Below are positions 28,803-38,709 of a DNA stretch of 64,000 nucleotides, piece after piece (the stretch's first letter is position 1; every line of letters starts with the position of its first letter). The position numbers were made by a program, and so were the translations under genes. The notes below the pieces were generated by a model. It was given only the letters and a program-made list of their open reading frames with translations, did no database searches and was not told where the DNA came from. Source of the DNA: Dysgonomonas sp. PF1-14 (GTDB lineage: Bacteria > Bacteroidota > Bacteroidia > Bacteroidales > Dysgonomonadaceae); assembly GCF_029892965.1 (NCBI RefSeq), contig NZ_JARXWN010000011.1, positions 111,221-175,220 of the forward strand, in the 5' to 3' direction.

Positions 28803-29533
28803 GGCTTACGATGAGTGGATACGGCATTTCCCCGCAGCATATCTAGTGTCGGTTGGCACAGTCCTTCTGTCTTTATTAGAGGATTCTGCGATAAGAGGAT
28901 GAAAAGTGAATAGATTTATCTATAATATATCAATGTGCTAATTAGGTGATGTGCTTATATGCCAATGATAGTGATCTTTGAATTTGATGTAAAATGTGTA
29001 AGAGTTGTCAGGTTTTAGTTAAAAAACAGTCGTGATGTCGTAGGGGCGAATCCATGTGTTCACCCGAAAATCATATAAGCGGGCAGGCACACAGGTCTGC
29101 CCCTACGAGAGAAAAAAGAGAAATTGTGACGCAATTGGCGGAGCCTTTTAAACTAGCAAGTCAGTGGACTAAAAACTAGTGCACTAGATTATAGAGTTCT
29201 AGTATACTAGAGAAAGGAAAATTTAGTAACTTGTAACTGTTAAATTTGAGCGAAAATTAATATCAAAAGAGGATCTTCTATTATTGAAAGAAAGCCTGAT
29301 TTCTATAATTGATTGGGGAAAGAATACAATGATGTACGACTTTTTGGATAAGAATAGTTCCTTTTTCCTCTCTACGTTGAATATTACTTCCATTACGATT
29401 TATTCCAAATATGACGAAGTAGAAGAAACTGCTGTATGGAGTTTTTCTCCAAATCCTATCTATCTGAATAATAAGACTGTTTGCGCTACTCATAAAAAAT
29501 GGCTTTATTCATCAGTCTATCATACGAACAGGT
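28803..29533. other. Intergenic region between two loci, holding dispersed repeat copy 2
   Basis: This gap separates the plus-strand GH2 gene from the end of the minus-strand xylan locus. It contains the repeat described separately at 28996-29177. Elsewhere it is AT-rich; a 91-codon frame at 29284-29559 has no recognisable features and overlaps the GH43 gene end, so I did not call it. Confidence 0.6.
28996..29177 (+). repeat. Dispersed repeat, copy 2 (palindrome-containing, about 182 bp)
   Basis: It is closely similar to 8471-8653 over its whole length, including GGTTTTAGTTAAAA, the CGTAGGGGC/GCCCCTACG outer stem and TTGTGACGCAATTGGCGGAG. Some differences fall in paired arms, such as GCGGGCAGGCACAC for GCGAACAGACACAC. 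Noncoding. Confidence 0.85.
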
Positions 29534-31123
29534 TTATTGCAGTTCATCTTTATGTTTGATACTTTTGACTCTGAAATAATCGAAGTCTACATATCCGCCG
29601 GTTTGTTTAGTCGCATAATTGAATAAGGCAAAACGGTAACCCATAAAGTGGGATAGAGTGTATGCCATTTTCAGTGGAGTCCCTATAGGCTTCCAATTTT
29701 TTCCATCAAAGCTGTAGTAGAAATATGCTTTGTCAGTAAGATCTCTGAAATCAGCTTCGACTTTGAAATAGACCTTTTTGCCTTTTAGGGGAATAGTTTC
29801 CAGTTCTTCGTAATTCTCTGTCTCCTTACTGCTCTTTTGAGCATTTCCGGCAAAAATGAATTTCTTACCATTCTCCATTTTCACGCCGACAACACCATAC
29901 CTTTCTTGCAAAAGACCCAATCCTGCAAAATCACCGTCTTTCATTTTGTTTATGTCTATTGCTATTTCTCCTGAACACTGTGGTCCGAATGTACGCTGCG
30001 TTAATGTATTCTTAGCCTGGGTAAAACTCTTGTCTAACCTGGATGTTTTCAAGCGAAGGTAGCCGGGGCGTTCTTTTACAGACCAATGGTTATTATCCGG
30101 ATTGTGATTCCATTGCCATACTAAAGGTAAATCCCGGTCACCCGATTTTCTGATAAATTCATCGGACGCAACAATCTGAGGAATAGAAGGCTGATTGGCT
30201 TCTATATCTAAAACATCGGGGACACGTCCATTATTACCGAATACAGGCCATCCATTTTCCCATTTCATCGGAACAATGTATGGTATGCGTCCTACAGAAC
30301 CATAGTCGCGAAAGAAATAACCATACCATTTCCCGTCAGGAGTATCAATGAACCCACCTTGGGCTACACCTTTGTCCTCAAGGACTACTTTACCTTCATA
30401 TGGTCCCATAATGTTATCGGCTCGATAGAGTAAAACGGTGCGCATACTATTCTTCGGCCACGAAATAAGGAAAATATAGTATTTCCCATTTACCTTGAAC
30501 ATTTGGGCTCCTTCGGCGGGAAGCCCTCTTTCCTTTCCTGTAATAGCATCGGCATTTTCAATAAGCAATCTCGTAGTTTCTTCCTTGATACCGTTTAAAT
30601 CTTCTTTCATCTCTCTGATGCTGATCCTGCCGCCACAGCTAATCATATAGGCTTTGCCATCATCATCGAAGAAAAGCGAATGGTCGTGTATCTTAGGTTG
30701 ATATGATATTTTCTTCCATGGCGTTTTTTCCGGATTATCCGTATAGAAAAGATAGTTGAGGTTGCTGTTGTTAGAAAAAGTGGAAACATAGAAAACACCA
30801 TTATGATAGCGGATACTGCTTGCCCATGTGCCACCCCCATAAGCATTTTTACCATTTAGCAATTTGAAAGCATCTATATCGCCCAACGTCTCATAAGCAT
30901 AGCTGACAATTTCCCAATCGATAAGGTTTTTTGATCTCATGATAGGAACACCGGGATTCATGTGCATCGTGGTGCTGCTCATATAATATGTATCGCCTAC
31001 CCTTATCATCGACATATCAGGCACATCAGCGAAGATAACCGGATTGTGTGCTTTCTGTGCATATGTATGCACTGGCAAGCATATGTAAATGCTGATTATG
31101 AGTATTTTAAATATTGTATTCAT
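29534..31123 (-). CDS. Secreted GH43 beta-xylosidase/alpha-L-arabinofuranosidase (probably subfamily 12)
   Basis: 529 residues with a signal peptide ending HTYAQ. The five-bladed propeller carries the GH43 triad: base Asp36 (ADVPDMSMI), pKa modulator Asp147 (IHDHSLFF) and acid Glu204 (LPAEGAQMF). A beta-sandwich (XynB C-terminal-like, about 330-525) follows. The GVPIMRSKNLIDWEIV motif resembles subfamily-12 enzymes of Bacteroides xylan loci, which remove arabinose or xylose; the exact activity cannot be fixed from sequence. It is last in the GH97-CE6-GH31-GH43 gene run, 41 bp after the GH31 gene. Confidence 0.88.
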   Translation of the reverse strand: MNTIFKILIISIYICLPVHTYAQKAHNPVIFADVPDMSMIRVGDTYYMSSTTMHMNPGVPIMRSKNLIDWEIVSYAYETLGDIDAFKLLNGKNAYGGGTWASSIRYHNGVFYVSTFSNNSNLNYLFYTDNPEKTPWKKISYQPKIHDHSLFFDDDGKAYMISCGGRISIREMKEDLNGIKEETTRLLIENADAITGKERGLPAEGAQMFKVNGKYYIFLISWPKNSMRTVLLYRADNIMGPYEGKVVLEDKGVAQGGFIDTPDGKWYGYFFRDYGSVGRIPYIVPMKWENGWPVFGNNGRVPDVLDIEANQPSIPQIVASDEFIRKSGDRDLPLVWQWNHNPDNNHWSVKERPGYLRLKTSRLDKSFTQAKNTLTQRTFGPQCSGEIAIDINKMKDGDFAGLGLLQERYGVVGVKMENGKKFIFAGNAQKSSKETENYEELETIPLKGKKVYFKVEADFRDLTDKAYFYYSFDGKNWKPIGTPLKMAYTLSHFMGYRFALFNYATKQTGGYVDFDYFRVKSIKHKDELQ

Positions 31124-31164
31124 TATGATTGTTTTATATTATATCAATGATATTAATTAAAGGC

Positions 31165-33789
31165 TTATTCTTTACATAATACTACTATTGCCTCTCCCGA
31201 ATATTTCACAATCTTAGATGGCAAAGACTTGGTAAATCCTGTTCCTGATTCAGGCTTAACTATAACGATATTAAATGTCATATCTTTTTGCATTCCGGAA
31301 AACTCCCCTTCTCTTTTTGTTATTTCAAGCTTCTGTTCAACATCATTCCATATGAAGCTAAAAGTACTGAATTTACCTTTTTCATAATTATAGTTGTCTC
31401 CTTCATCCTCATATATCGTAAATCTGGCATCTGCCCCCCTATATATCCTGATTTCGTAAGGCTCATCTGCCTTCTCTGATGTATATTGCTTTTCATCGCC
31501 TAATGGTATGATAGATCCGGCTTTTACATATAGCGGTGTCTTTTTTATGTCTACTTCGGTATCTATTACTTGTCCTCCCTTTATTTTTTTTCCATTCCAA
31601 AAATCGAACCATCCGGCTTCGTATTCCGGTAGATAGACATTCCATTTATTAACTGCCGGTTCTGTAACAGGGGCGACAAGTAATGACGGACCAAACATAA
31701 ACTGATGGCGTTGCTCCAAAGCTTTCTTATCGGAAGGGAAGTCCATAACCAAAGGGCGCATCAATGTGTAACCGTCAAAAGAAACATTAGCCGAAACAGA
31801 ATATATATAAGGTAACATCCTATAACGGAACTTCAAGTACTGAGAAGTTATGTCCTCTACATCTTTTCCATATCTCCACAGTTCTGTATTACTCATATAA
31901 CCATGAGTACGCATTAATGGGAAGAAAGTTGCAGCCTGTAGCCATCGTATAAATTGCTCGTGATATTCCTTGTTGGTGTATTGGTCACCGGGTCTGAAAA
32001 AGCCTCCTGCATCATAAGTCCACCAAGGCAGACCTGTAGCCATTTGCCCTAATCCTCCCGCAATTTGGCGTCGCAGGGTTTCCCAGTCGTGACCAACATC
32101 TCCTGACCATGTTGCAGCAGCATATCGTTGCATGCCCGAAAACCCACTGCGAGTAAATATCATTGCCCTACGTTTTTCAGGATCATCTTTGCGTAATCCT
32201 TCGTATATGGTTTTGCTTACATAGAGAGGATAAATATTACGGAATAGTTCACCCGGAGTCTGCCCATTATTTATCCGCTTATTCTGTAAATCATCATTCT
32301 CCGGCTCGGTAGCATCCTGCCACCAGGCATCAATTTTGTATGGTTGTAATAATTTTTCATTGAAGTTTTTCCAATAAAACTGAGCAGCTTCAGGATTAAA
32401 GAAATCAATCCAGTCACTTTCCGGAATATAGTAGCCATTATCTGACATTAGTTTCCCAACCTCCGAGTTTTTATCTATTTTTGACCAAACTGATATCATC
32501 AGGCGGATATTCATGTCATGTAATTCGTTTACCATCTGTGATGGGGCAGGGTAGAGGTCTTCGTCAAAGCGCATCGCATTCCAACCGTGCTTACCCCAAT
32601 ATTGCCAATCCTGTACAATCATATCAATAGGTAATCCGCGTTCGCGAAATTCCCGCGCATTTTCAAGTAATTCGTCTTGTGTATGGTAACGCTCCCGACA
32701 ATGGATATATCCTAAAGCCCATAGTGGCATCATTGGTGCTGCTCCTGTCAATTCCCTATAACTGGCAATGACCTCGTCTCCCGTACCTGCAAATACAGTA
32801 TAATCCAGAGCCTGTGCTACAGGCGAACTTAATACTGTTTCGTCAGATACGAGGCGCCAATAGATTACAGGCTTATCATTGTCTACTCCTTCTACAACTA
32901 TATTATGTTTACCTGCCGACAAATCTACAATAACTGACGTTGTAGGTGGAAGCCATGTATTATTTATATTGATGACATTCTTGCCATCTATTGAAAGAAA
33001 ATGCTTTCTCGCCATTTTCTGCCCTACATCCAGCAATAATGAATATTGTCCGGCAGAAGGAATATCCATGCTTGCAGTAAAGGTATTCATGTTGCGTGTT
33101 TCCTTCTTGTTTCCGGTGGTACTTGTAGCATCTACAGTCACAGTCTCTCCTTTTTCGGCGGTCTGGTTCAATTCTACAAAATCAGTAGCAGGATTGAAAT
33201 CGGTGAGGCCATAGTTGTTCCACAACAGGCCATAGCCTTTATTAGATAATATGAAAGGTATAGAAATTTGGGTATTTACCTGTGTAAGACGACGTGTCAG
33301 TCCTCTGATATTTAAATAACCATCCTGAAATTGTCCGGTACCATACAAATACTCGTCTTCGGGGGAAAGGAAATATTGTTCTGCTTTATAGGTAGGTTCT
33401 CCTTGTATTGTAGTATTTTCAATCAGACGTCCTCCGGCTTTTTCCTGTAAAATAACAAGACCATTTTTGTCCTTGAATGTAAGTGCTTCCGTTTTTTTAT
33501 CGAATATGACAGATATGTTATCCAGCGTCATCACAATCTCATCCGAGCTTTCTTTTACCTGATATGGAGGAACAGGTAATTCTTCTGTGTAAATCAATTC
33601 CTCCAGGAATGCAGTTCCGGGCTTAGCGTATTTAACGCGGACAGAGGAAGAGTTTAAGGGAATGATGGAAAGACTCCCTTCACTTAATTCTAATGTAATC
33701 CCCTTACCTGTATCATAGTTATAAGCAGAGTTACATGAAAGTGATAGTGACATTGTAACCAATATCATTAAATAAAAAATAGATTTCAT
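31165..33789 (-). CDS. GH31 alpha-xylosidase-like lipoprotein with PA14 insert
   Basis: 874 residues. The signal peptide ends at LSLSCN (Cys19, lipobox). The N-terminal beta-sandwich is interrupted by a PA14-like module (about 225-315, with DVGQKMARKHFLSIDGK). The GH31 barrel has nucleophile Asp492 in WWQDATEPEN and acid/base Asp564 in WSGDVGHDWE. The PA14 insert is known from Bacteroides ovatus GH31 alpha-xylosidases. Possible jobs are removing alpha-xylose or another alpha-linked hexose from complex xylan side chains. It is 34 bp downstream of the CE6 gene and 41 bp upstream of the GH43 gene. Confidence 0.88.
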   Translation of the reverse strand: MKSIFYLMILVTMSLSLSCNSAYNYDTGKGITLELSEGSLSIIPLNSSSVRVKYAKPGTAFLEELIYTEELPVPPYQVKESSDEIVMTLDNISVIFDKKTEALTFKDKNGLVILQEKAGGRLIENTTIQGEPTYKAEQYFLSPEDEYLYGTGQFQDGYLNIRGLTRRLTQVNTQISIPFILSNKGYGLLWNNYGLTDFNPATDFVELNQTAEKGETVTVDATSTTGNKKETRNMNTFTASMDIPSAGQYSLLLDVGQKMARKHFLSIDGKNVININNTWLPPTTSVIVDLSAGKHNIVVEGVDNDKPVIYWRLVSDETVLSSPVAQALDYTVFAGTGDEVIASYRELTGAAPMMPLWALGYIHCRERYHTQDELLENAREFRERGLPIDMIVQDWQYWGKHGWNAMRFDEDLYPAPSQMVNELHDMNIRLMISVWSKIDKNSEVGKLMSDNGYYIPESDWIDFFNPEAAQFYWKNFNEKLLQPYKIDAWWQDATEPENDDLQNKRINNGQTPGELFRNIYPLYVSKTIYEGLRKDDPEKRRAMIFTRSGFSGMQRYAAATWSGDVGHDWETLRRQIAGGLGQMATGLPWWTYDAGGFFRPGDQYTNKEYHEQFIRWLQAATFFPLMRTHGYMSNTELWRYGKDVEDITSQYLKFRYRMLPYIYSVSANVSFDGYTLMRPLVMDFPSDKKALEQRHQFMFGPSLLVAPVTEPAVNKWNVYLPEYEAGWFDFWNGKKIKGGQVIDTEVDIKKTPLYVKAGSIIPLGDEKQYTSEKADEPYEIRIYRGADARFTIYEDEGDNYNYEKGKFSTFSFIWNDVEQKLEITKREGEFSGMQKDMTFNIVIVKPESGTGFTKSLPSKIVKYSGEAIVVLCKE

Positions 33790-33823
33790 GACTTTACATT
33801 CAATATTATTATCTGATTAAGAC

Positions 33824-34699
33824 TTATTTAGTATTATCTACTTTATACAAGGACAACATCTGTTTTGCATAACGCTTGCCTAATTCTCTGTAGCCTTCTG
33901 CGCTAAAATGCAGACGGTCTTCGATGCCCTTACAGCTATCGGATGGGATAACATATGTATTTGGTATAACATCAGGCAATGTCCTGATTATTTCATTCAT
34001 CCCTGCACAAGCTCCATTCTGGTCTGTGTTAACGAGTTCGCCTGCCAGTAAAGGTATAGAGTTCGCCTCAAGATTTATATCTTTCAGAAGATTGTTATAT
34101 ACGATCTTTACTTTCTGAGGCCAGTCCTGTTCGCCTGAATTTGATTCACCCTGATGCAATAATATTCCTTTTATGATTCCTCCTTCTGCCTGCGCCTGAT
34201 TAGCCAAGTCGACTAACCGCTGGTAAGGATTGCCATCATATTCTTTTACCATATTCTTCAACCAGTCCGGAGAAGTTTCTACATATGACTCATAATTATC
34301 TTTATCGAACAACTCTATCCGGCAACCGCCAACAGAAACATTGATTATCCCTACTTTGATATTCTCAGGGAGATTTGCAACCATTGTCCGTCCAAAATAA
34401 TCGGCAGGAGAGAGGCCTGTATGGCAACGTACAAGCGGAGGTATTGCTGTACGCCATTGTCCCTTCACCCGCGCTGAATCACAATCAACAGCCTGCAAAA
34501 CCATAAAACGTTCGTCAACACCAATCGAGTCCTGCGCTTCTGCTTTTGCATTTCCTTCCATGTTCGATTGTCCAAAGCACAGGAAGATATGTAACTCTTC
34601 CTCTGCTTTTTTTTCAGAGCATCCTGTGCAGAAGATTCCCAATGAAAAAACGATGGAAAATATTAAAACGTAAATAGTGGAAGAGATTTTTGTTGTCAT
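33824..34699 (-). CDS. CE6/SASA-type acetyl esterase lipoprotein
   Basis: 291 residues. A lipobox at CTGC (Cys27) follows the signal peptide. The SGNH/SASA blocks are FGQSNMEG (Ser45), VSVGGCRI, LLHQGESNS and DRLHFSAEGYRELG (C-terminal Asp-x-x-His). These match acetylxylan esterases of family CE6. It should remove O-acetyl groups from xylose or side-chain sugars, at the outer membrane. The gap to the GH97 gene upstream is 19 bp. Confidence 0.87.
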   Translation of the reverse strand: MTTKISSTIYVLIFSIVFSLGIFCTGCSEKKAEEELHIFLCFGQSNMEGNAKAEAQDSIGVDERFMVLQAVDCDSARVKGQWRTAIPPLVRCHTGLSPADYFGRTMVANLPENIKVGIINVSVGGCRIELFDKDNYESYVETSPDWLKNMVKEYDGNPYQRLVDLANQAQAEGGIIKGILLHQGESNSGEQDWPQKVKIVYNNLLKDINLEANSIPLLAGELVNTDQNGACAGMNEIIRTLPDVIPNTYVIPSDSCKGIEDRLHFSAEGYRELGKRYAKQMLSLYKVDNTK

Positions 34700-34718
34700 A
34701 ATGTTTTAATAAATAAGA

Positions 34719-36665
34719 TTATAGATCATTTAATACAAATCCACCATTAGGTTGTAATGTAATTTCGGTGATTCCCTTATTATCGATATTTATATCTTTA
34801 GTATAAGTATTTCTGTTCTTATCATCACCTATAAGTTGTACTTTCTTCCCTTTCAGCATCGGAACATTCAGTTTAAGTTGAAGAGGCTCTTTTTGTGCAT
34901 TTACACCTGCTATATACCACTTATCGGCATGGCGACGAGCCAAGACAGCATATTTGCCAGGATAACCGTCTATCAAAATGGTCTCATCCCACGTAGTAGG
35001 TACTTTACGCATAAAGTCTATTTCGAACTTGGGAACATCTGTCATATTATTTGGTGTAAGGGCAAACATCTGTACCGGATTCTGAAACAGTATAGCTGTA
35101 GCCAATTGGAAGGCATCTGTTGTCAAACGTTCTTGTCCTTCTTTATTTCCTTTGTTCAGGTATTTGTTTAGTAAAACTCCACCAAATTCCATAGAGCCTA
35201 CAGCATTGCGGATAAACGGATGCAGAGATGCGAAGAAGGATTCATTCTTTCTCACATCTTCCGAAAAGATCAACATTTCGGAAGCCAATACTGCTTCACT
35301 TCCAACATAATTCGGATACATGCGCTCCCAACCACGAGGCAGGGTACATCCATGAAAAATAATCATCAGTCCGTAATCATTGGCATCGGAGAGGATATCC
35401 TCATACAGGCGCATAGTTTCCTGCTTATCACCTCCGAAGAAATCTACTTTCAATCCTTTAACGCCGGCCTCTTTCAACCATTTCATCTCTTTTTTTCGGG
35501 CTATAGATGTGTTCATCTTGTTTCTAGGGCCTTGAGGAGCATCGTTGAAACTACCATTGGAATTGTACCATAAGAATACATCCACATTCTTGGAATTTGC
35601 ATATTCTATCAGTTTCTTCATCTTGTCATAACCAATGTTATCATCCCACAAAGCATCGATCAAAATATATTCATAACCCATTTCTGAGGCAAGATCGATA
35701 TATTTCACCTGATCGTCCCAATTCATACTTGCATCTTGCCACACAATCCAGCTCCATGTCCCTTTTCCATATTTATAGTTTTTCGATGGTTCGTACAGTG
35801 GCTCTACAACATCGAATGGAATGGTGGTTTCTACTATCGGCTTTAAATTTTCGCCAACAGTGATTGTCCGCCAAGGAGTTGCTCCGGGTAGGCTTAACTG
35901 AGCACCAGAACTTCCGAAACCATTATTCTCTCCCGGATTTGGATATTCAACGGTGTATATGCCATCGTTATAAGCACTCAGATGTGAACTACAGTACAAG
36001 CTTCTTACCCCTGTTTCGGATAGTAAAATCCATCCATTCTCTCCTATACGAAAAAGTCCGGGAAACACATATCCGGTATTTGACTTGGTATCTTTCACCG
36101 GTACATCAGACTGGTAACCCGACTCATAGCTTGGAGAAGTGCGGGCGAAACCTTTCATTGGATCCATCATATAAGACAGAAAGGCGGTAGCATACGAAGG
36201 GAAGCGATAGCCCGTAGCCTCTTTTTCTACCACACATGCCATACGATCTCCCCATGCAGGAAGTTCGTAGCGGAAAGCAATATCATTGTTACTAACCTGA
36301 AAAAGGATGGACATTTGTCTTTTTTCGGTATTTTGAAATGTATATTTTAATGTATTTGCCTCGTAATTTATCTGAGAACGTTTGATTTTATCTTGTGTAT
36401 AGACTCTACTCGTTTTATTTTCAGACTTTTCAATAAATGACAGACCGGAACTGAAATCACCCTCATTTGTTTGTAATCCTAATGGTGATTTTTCGAGCAT
36501 TACCTTTCCTTTATAATTTACTGTGTATCGTAATTTACCACCTTCAATGGATAACTCTAAACTCAGTTGTTTGTCCGGACTTATTACTATGGCATCTTGC
36601 GAATAAATAGGGAGGAATGGTGCTATAGAACAAAAAGATAAAATTAATAATGTAAGAAATCTCAT
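34719..36665 (-). CDS. Secreted GH97 glycosidase, retaining type (alpha-galactosidase-like)
   Basis: 648 residues with a signal peptide (ends PIYSQ). The N-terminal beta-supersandwich is followed by a barrel starting GTWSWIVWQDASMNWDDQVKYID and a C-terminal beta-domain. GLKVDFFGGD places an Asp at 408, the nucleophile position of retaining GH97 enzymes such as the B. thetaiotaomicron alpha-galactosidase. Glu457 in YVGSEAV fits the acid/base. The inverting alpha-glucosidase SusB uses Glu residues instead, so alpha-galactosidase is favoured. It is first of a four-gene run, and the 298 bp before it contain a repeat relic. Confidence 0.87.
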   Translation of the reverse strand: MRFLTLLILSFCSIAPFLPIYSQDAIVISPDKQLSLELSIEGGKLRYTVNYKGKVMLEKSPLGLQTNEGDFSSGLSFIEKSENKTSRVYTQDKIKRSQINYEANTLKYTFQNTEKRQMSILFQVSNNDIAFRYELPAWGDRMACVVEKEATGYRFPSYATAFLSYMMDPMKGFARTSPSYESGYQSDVPVKDTKSNTGYVFPGLFRIGENGWILLSETGVRSLYCSSHLSAYNDGIYTVEYPNPGENNGFGSSGAQLSLPGATPWRTITVGENLKPIVETTIPFDVVEPLYEPSKNYKYGKGTWSWIVWQDASMNWDDQVKYIDLASEMGYEYILIDALWDDNIGYDKMKKLIEYANSKNVDVFLWYNSNGSFNDAPQGPRNKMNTSIARKKEMKWLKEAGVKGLKVDFFGGDKQETMRLYEDILSDANDYGLMIIFHGCTLPRGWERMYPNYVGSEAVLASEMLIFSEDVRKNESFFASLHPFIRNAVGSMEFGGVLLNKYLNKGNKEGQERLTTDAFQLATAILFQNPVQMFALTPNNMTDVPKFEIDFMRKVPTTWDETILIDGYPGKYAVLARRHADKWYIAGVNAQKEPLQLKLNVPMLKGKKVQLIGDDKNRNTYTKDINIDNKGITEITLQPNGGFVLNDL

Positions 36666-36963
36666 AATGATTTTTATTTGGTTTATTGTAGAATACCTGT
36701 TAGATTAGTTTTAAATCAAATGTTACAAATTTGACTCGCCTTCGCTTCGTCGATTTTCAATTGGCTAACGCCGAACGCTGTTTCTTCGCCCTACAGGCAG
36801 TTACGAGTTACAAGAGCTTTTCTTTGCGCCTTTGCGTGAGAACTATTTTAACTAAAACCTGACAAACATTACAGGTCTTTTTTATTTATCACATTACCAT
36901 AGCCAATTTTCAGCTTATTATTTATCCTATAGATAAAGTTTTTGCTAATTTATGAATAACGGC
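36666..36963. other. Intergenic region between the GH30 and GH97 genes
   Basis: 298 bp with no gene. It holds the sequence TTTTAACTAAAACCTGACAA (36846-36865), the inverted version of the left end of the dispersed repeat, and a G+C-richer block at about 36730-36800. Any promoter for the GH97 run must lie here, but I saw no convincing TAnnTTTG at suitable spacing. Confidence 0.6.
36846..36865 (-). repeat. Relic of the dispersed repeat (left end only, inverted)
   Basis: The reverse complement of this 20-bp stretch matches the start of copies 1 and 2 (TTGTCAGGTTTTAGTTAAAA at 29004-29023, one mismatch in copy 1). The palindromic centre is missing. Confidence 0.55.
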
Positions 36964-38601
36964 CTATATATCAAACTTAACCGAAATGATACTTTTTGCC
37001 GGTAATGCTACTGTTGCAGATTTTTTATCAGAGCTAAAAGCGATATCTTTTTTCACCATGTTTTCATGTTCATATGTTTCTATTGCTCCGCAACTCTTAG
37101 CTGCAACCGGAATGTTTATTTTCAGTCCGCCTACAGTTGTATTTCCATTATTAATGATAACCAGAGTTATATCGTTCTGACCTGAATATGCAGTAATCAA
37201 TATATCGCTGTTGTTTTCCAGCTTGCTCACCTGTATCCTCTGCCGCCCGTTTACATATTTAGCATAATGAGACATTATATAGCCATTTTTGAGAGTTTTA
37301 CCTCCTTTTTCACTCAGGCTCCGGTCGTCATTATCACCTATCATACCATAGAAACGTTTCAGGTACCAGTAAACGTATGCGCTACAGTAGCCTTCCATAC
37401 TCATGTGTATTTCTTTTCCCAGAGTTTCCAGGTTATAAGACCATTGGCGGAATTTCCATAAGGATTGGTTCGTTTCTTTTTCTCCGTCATTGAACAGGTG
37501 TTCTGTCATCCACCATGTTTTTCCGGAATTTTTTAGTTTCTTATCATATAGTCCGCAGATATAGTCATGCCTGTTCTTTACATAGCCATTTGTTAAATCG
37601 GTAAAACCCTGATACAAATGTCCTGCTAATATATCTGTTTTTTCAAAAGCCTCAGCGTCATTCAGTATTGGATCTGTATATTCCGACTGCATGCCGCAGG
37701 CTTCGGGAGACATAAGTTTTACCCCTGTCGCTCTTATCTGGTCTCCGTATGCTTTTACAAAGTCTACAACCTCTTGCGGATACCAGAATGTAAATTCCAT
37801 ATCTGGCTCATTTTGTACAGAGATAGCGTATATATTTACTCCATTGTTCTTCATGTAGTTGATATACTTCACCAGATGGTCGGCGTAGACCTGATAATTT
37901 TCCTTTTTCAGATGCTTGTATTCTTTGTTATTCACTATGATTGTCTCCGATAAGGCATCTGTACAATCCCATGGACAGGCAAAGATAGTTGCTCCATACT
38001 GTTGTGCCAGTTTTGCACCCTTAATGTCTGCTGCCCAATCTGATTCGTTTGGATAAACCATCAGGCGGAGTATATTATACCCTAAGCCATCGGGGCTGTA
38101 CATTTTAGTGATCTCCTCTTCTGATATCAGATTACCTCTGAGCCATATTACAGGATTATACATACCTCCAAAGCCGACCACATGCTGATAGCGAACCTGA
38201 GGATTTACAGTTATTTCTTCCGGAACCGAACCTCCTTGCTTTATTGTAATTTTCTCTCGGTTGCCTCTTTTTTTATCTGTAATAAAAATATCCTGGCTAC
38301 GACTGGTCGCTAACAGGTTTGCTGAATATTTAATAGTAATATTCGTCTTGTTCTTATAATCGGATTTACCTCCTTTTGATGGAGTTATATTTGTAATAAA
38401 GCCATCTTCTGCGGTTGTTATCTCCCATTCAGAATAAGCCCATTCAGCAGTTATAACTTTCTGCCCCGATTCATTAGGCACCGAAATGTCCGATTCTGTA
38501 AATTTGCAGAAAGAATCAACTTCATAGTTATTGTCATCATCACTGCTACAACTGATCAACATGCAGGATAAAAGAGTTAATACGCTTAATATTTTTTTCA
38601 T
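36964..38601 (-). CDS. GH30_8-type glucuronoxylan endo-xylanase lipoprotein with BACON-like domain
   Basis: Start at 38601 (MKKILSVLTLL) gives 545 residues; the frame also has an ATG 18 bp upstream. The lipobox is LISC with an acidic SSDDDN tail, the surface-export pattern. A BACON-like domain spans about 30-125, then the GH30 barrel with acid/base Glu265 (SVQNEPD) and nucleophile Glu367 (WMTEHL), and a C-terminal side beta-domain. YVYWYLKRFYGMIGD and GYIMSHYAKYV resemble the subfamily-8 glucuronoxylanases, which cut xylan next to 4-O-methylglucuronate branches. One Arg of the family's RR pair is Lys here. It is 90 bp downstream of the GH43 gene. Confidence 0.87.
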   Translation of the reverse strand: MKKILSVLTLLSCMLISCSSDDDNNYEVDSFCKFTESDISVPNESGQKVITAEWAYSEWEITTAEDGFITNITPSKGGKSDYKNKTNITIKYSANLLATSRSQDIFITDKKRGNREKITIKQGGSVPEEITVNPQVRYQHVVGFGGMYNPVIWLRGNLISEEEITKMYSPDGLGYNILRLMVYPNESDWAADIKGAKLAQQYGATIFACPWDCTDALSETIIVNNKEYKHLKKENYQVYADHLVKYINYMKNNGVNIYAISVQNEPDMEFTFWYPQEVVDFVKAYGDQIRATGVKLMSPEACGMQSEYTDPILNDAEAFEKTDILAGHLYQGFTDLTNGYVKNRHDYICGLYDKKLKNSGKTWWMTEHLFNDGEKETNQSLWKFRQWSYNLETLGKEIHMSMEGYCSAYVYWYLKRFYGMIGDNDDRSLSEKGGKTLKNGYIMSHYAKYVNGRQRIQVSKLENNSDILITAYSGQNDITLVIINNGNTTVGGLKINIPVAAKSCGAIETYEHENMVKKDIAFSSDKKSATVALPAKSIISVKFDI

Positions 38602-38709
38602 GGTATGTTTTAAAGTCATAATATTATTAACAATAATAAGTACAAGGGCGAACCTGTTTCCGCCCTTGTTGAAAAAACTGAAACCTTTACCTAAAACCCA
38701 AGTAAGTAT

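Noticed and set aside
29284..29559. 91-codon plus-strand frame before the GH43 gene end
   Set aside because: No signal peptide, no family features, overlaps the converging GH43 gene, and lies in repeat-flanked DNA.
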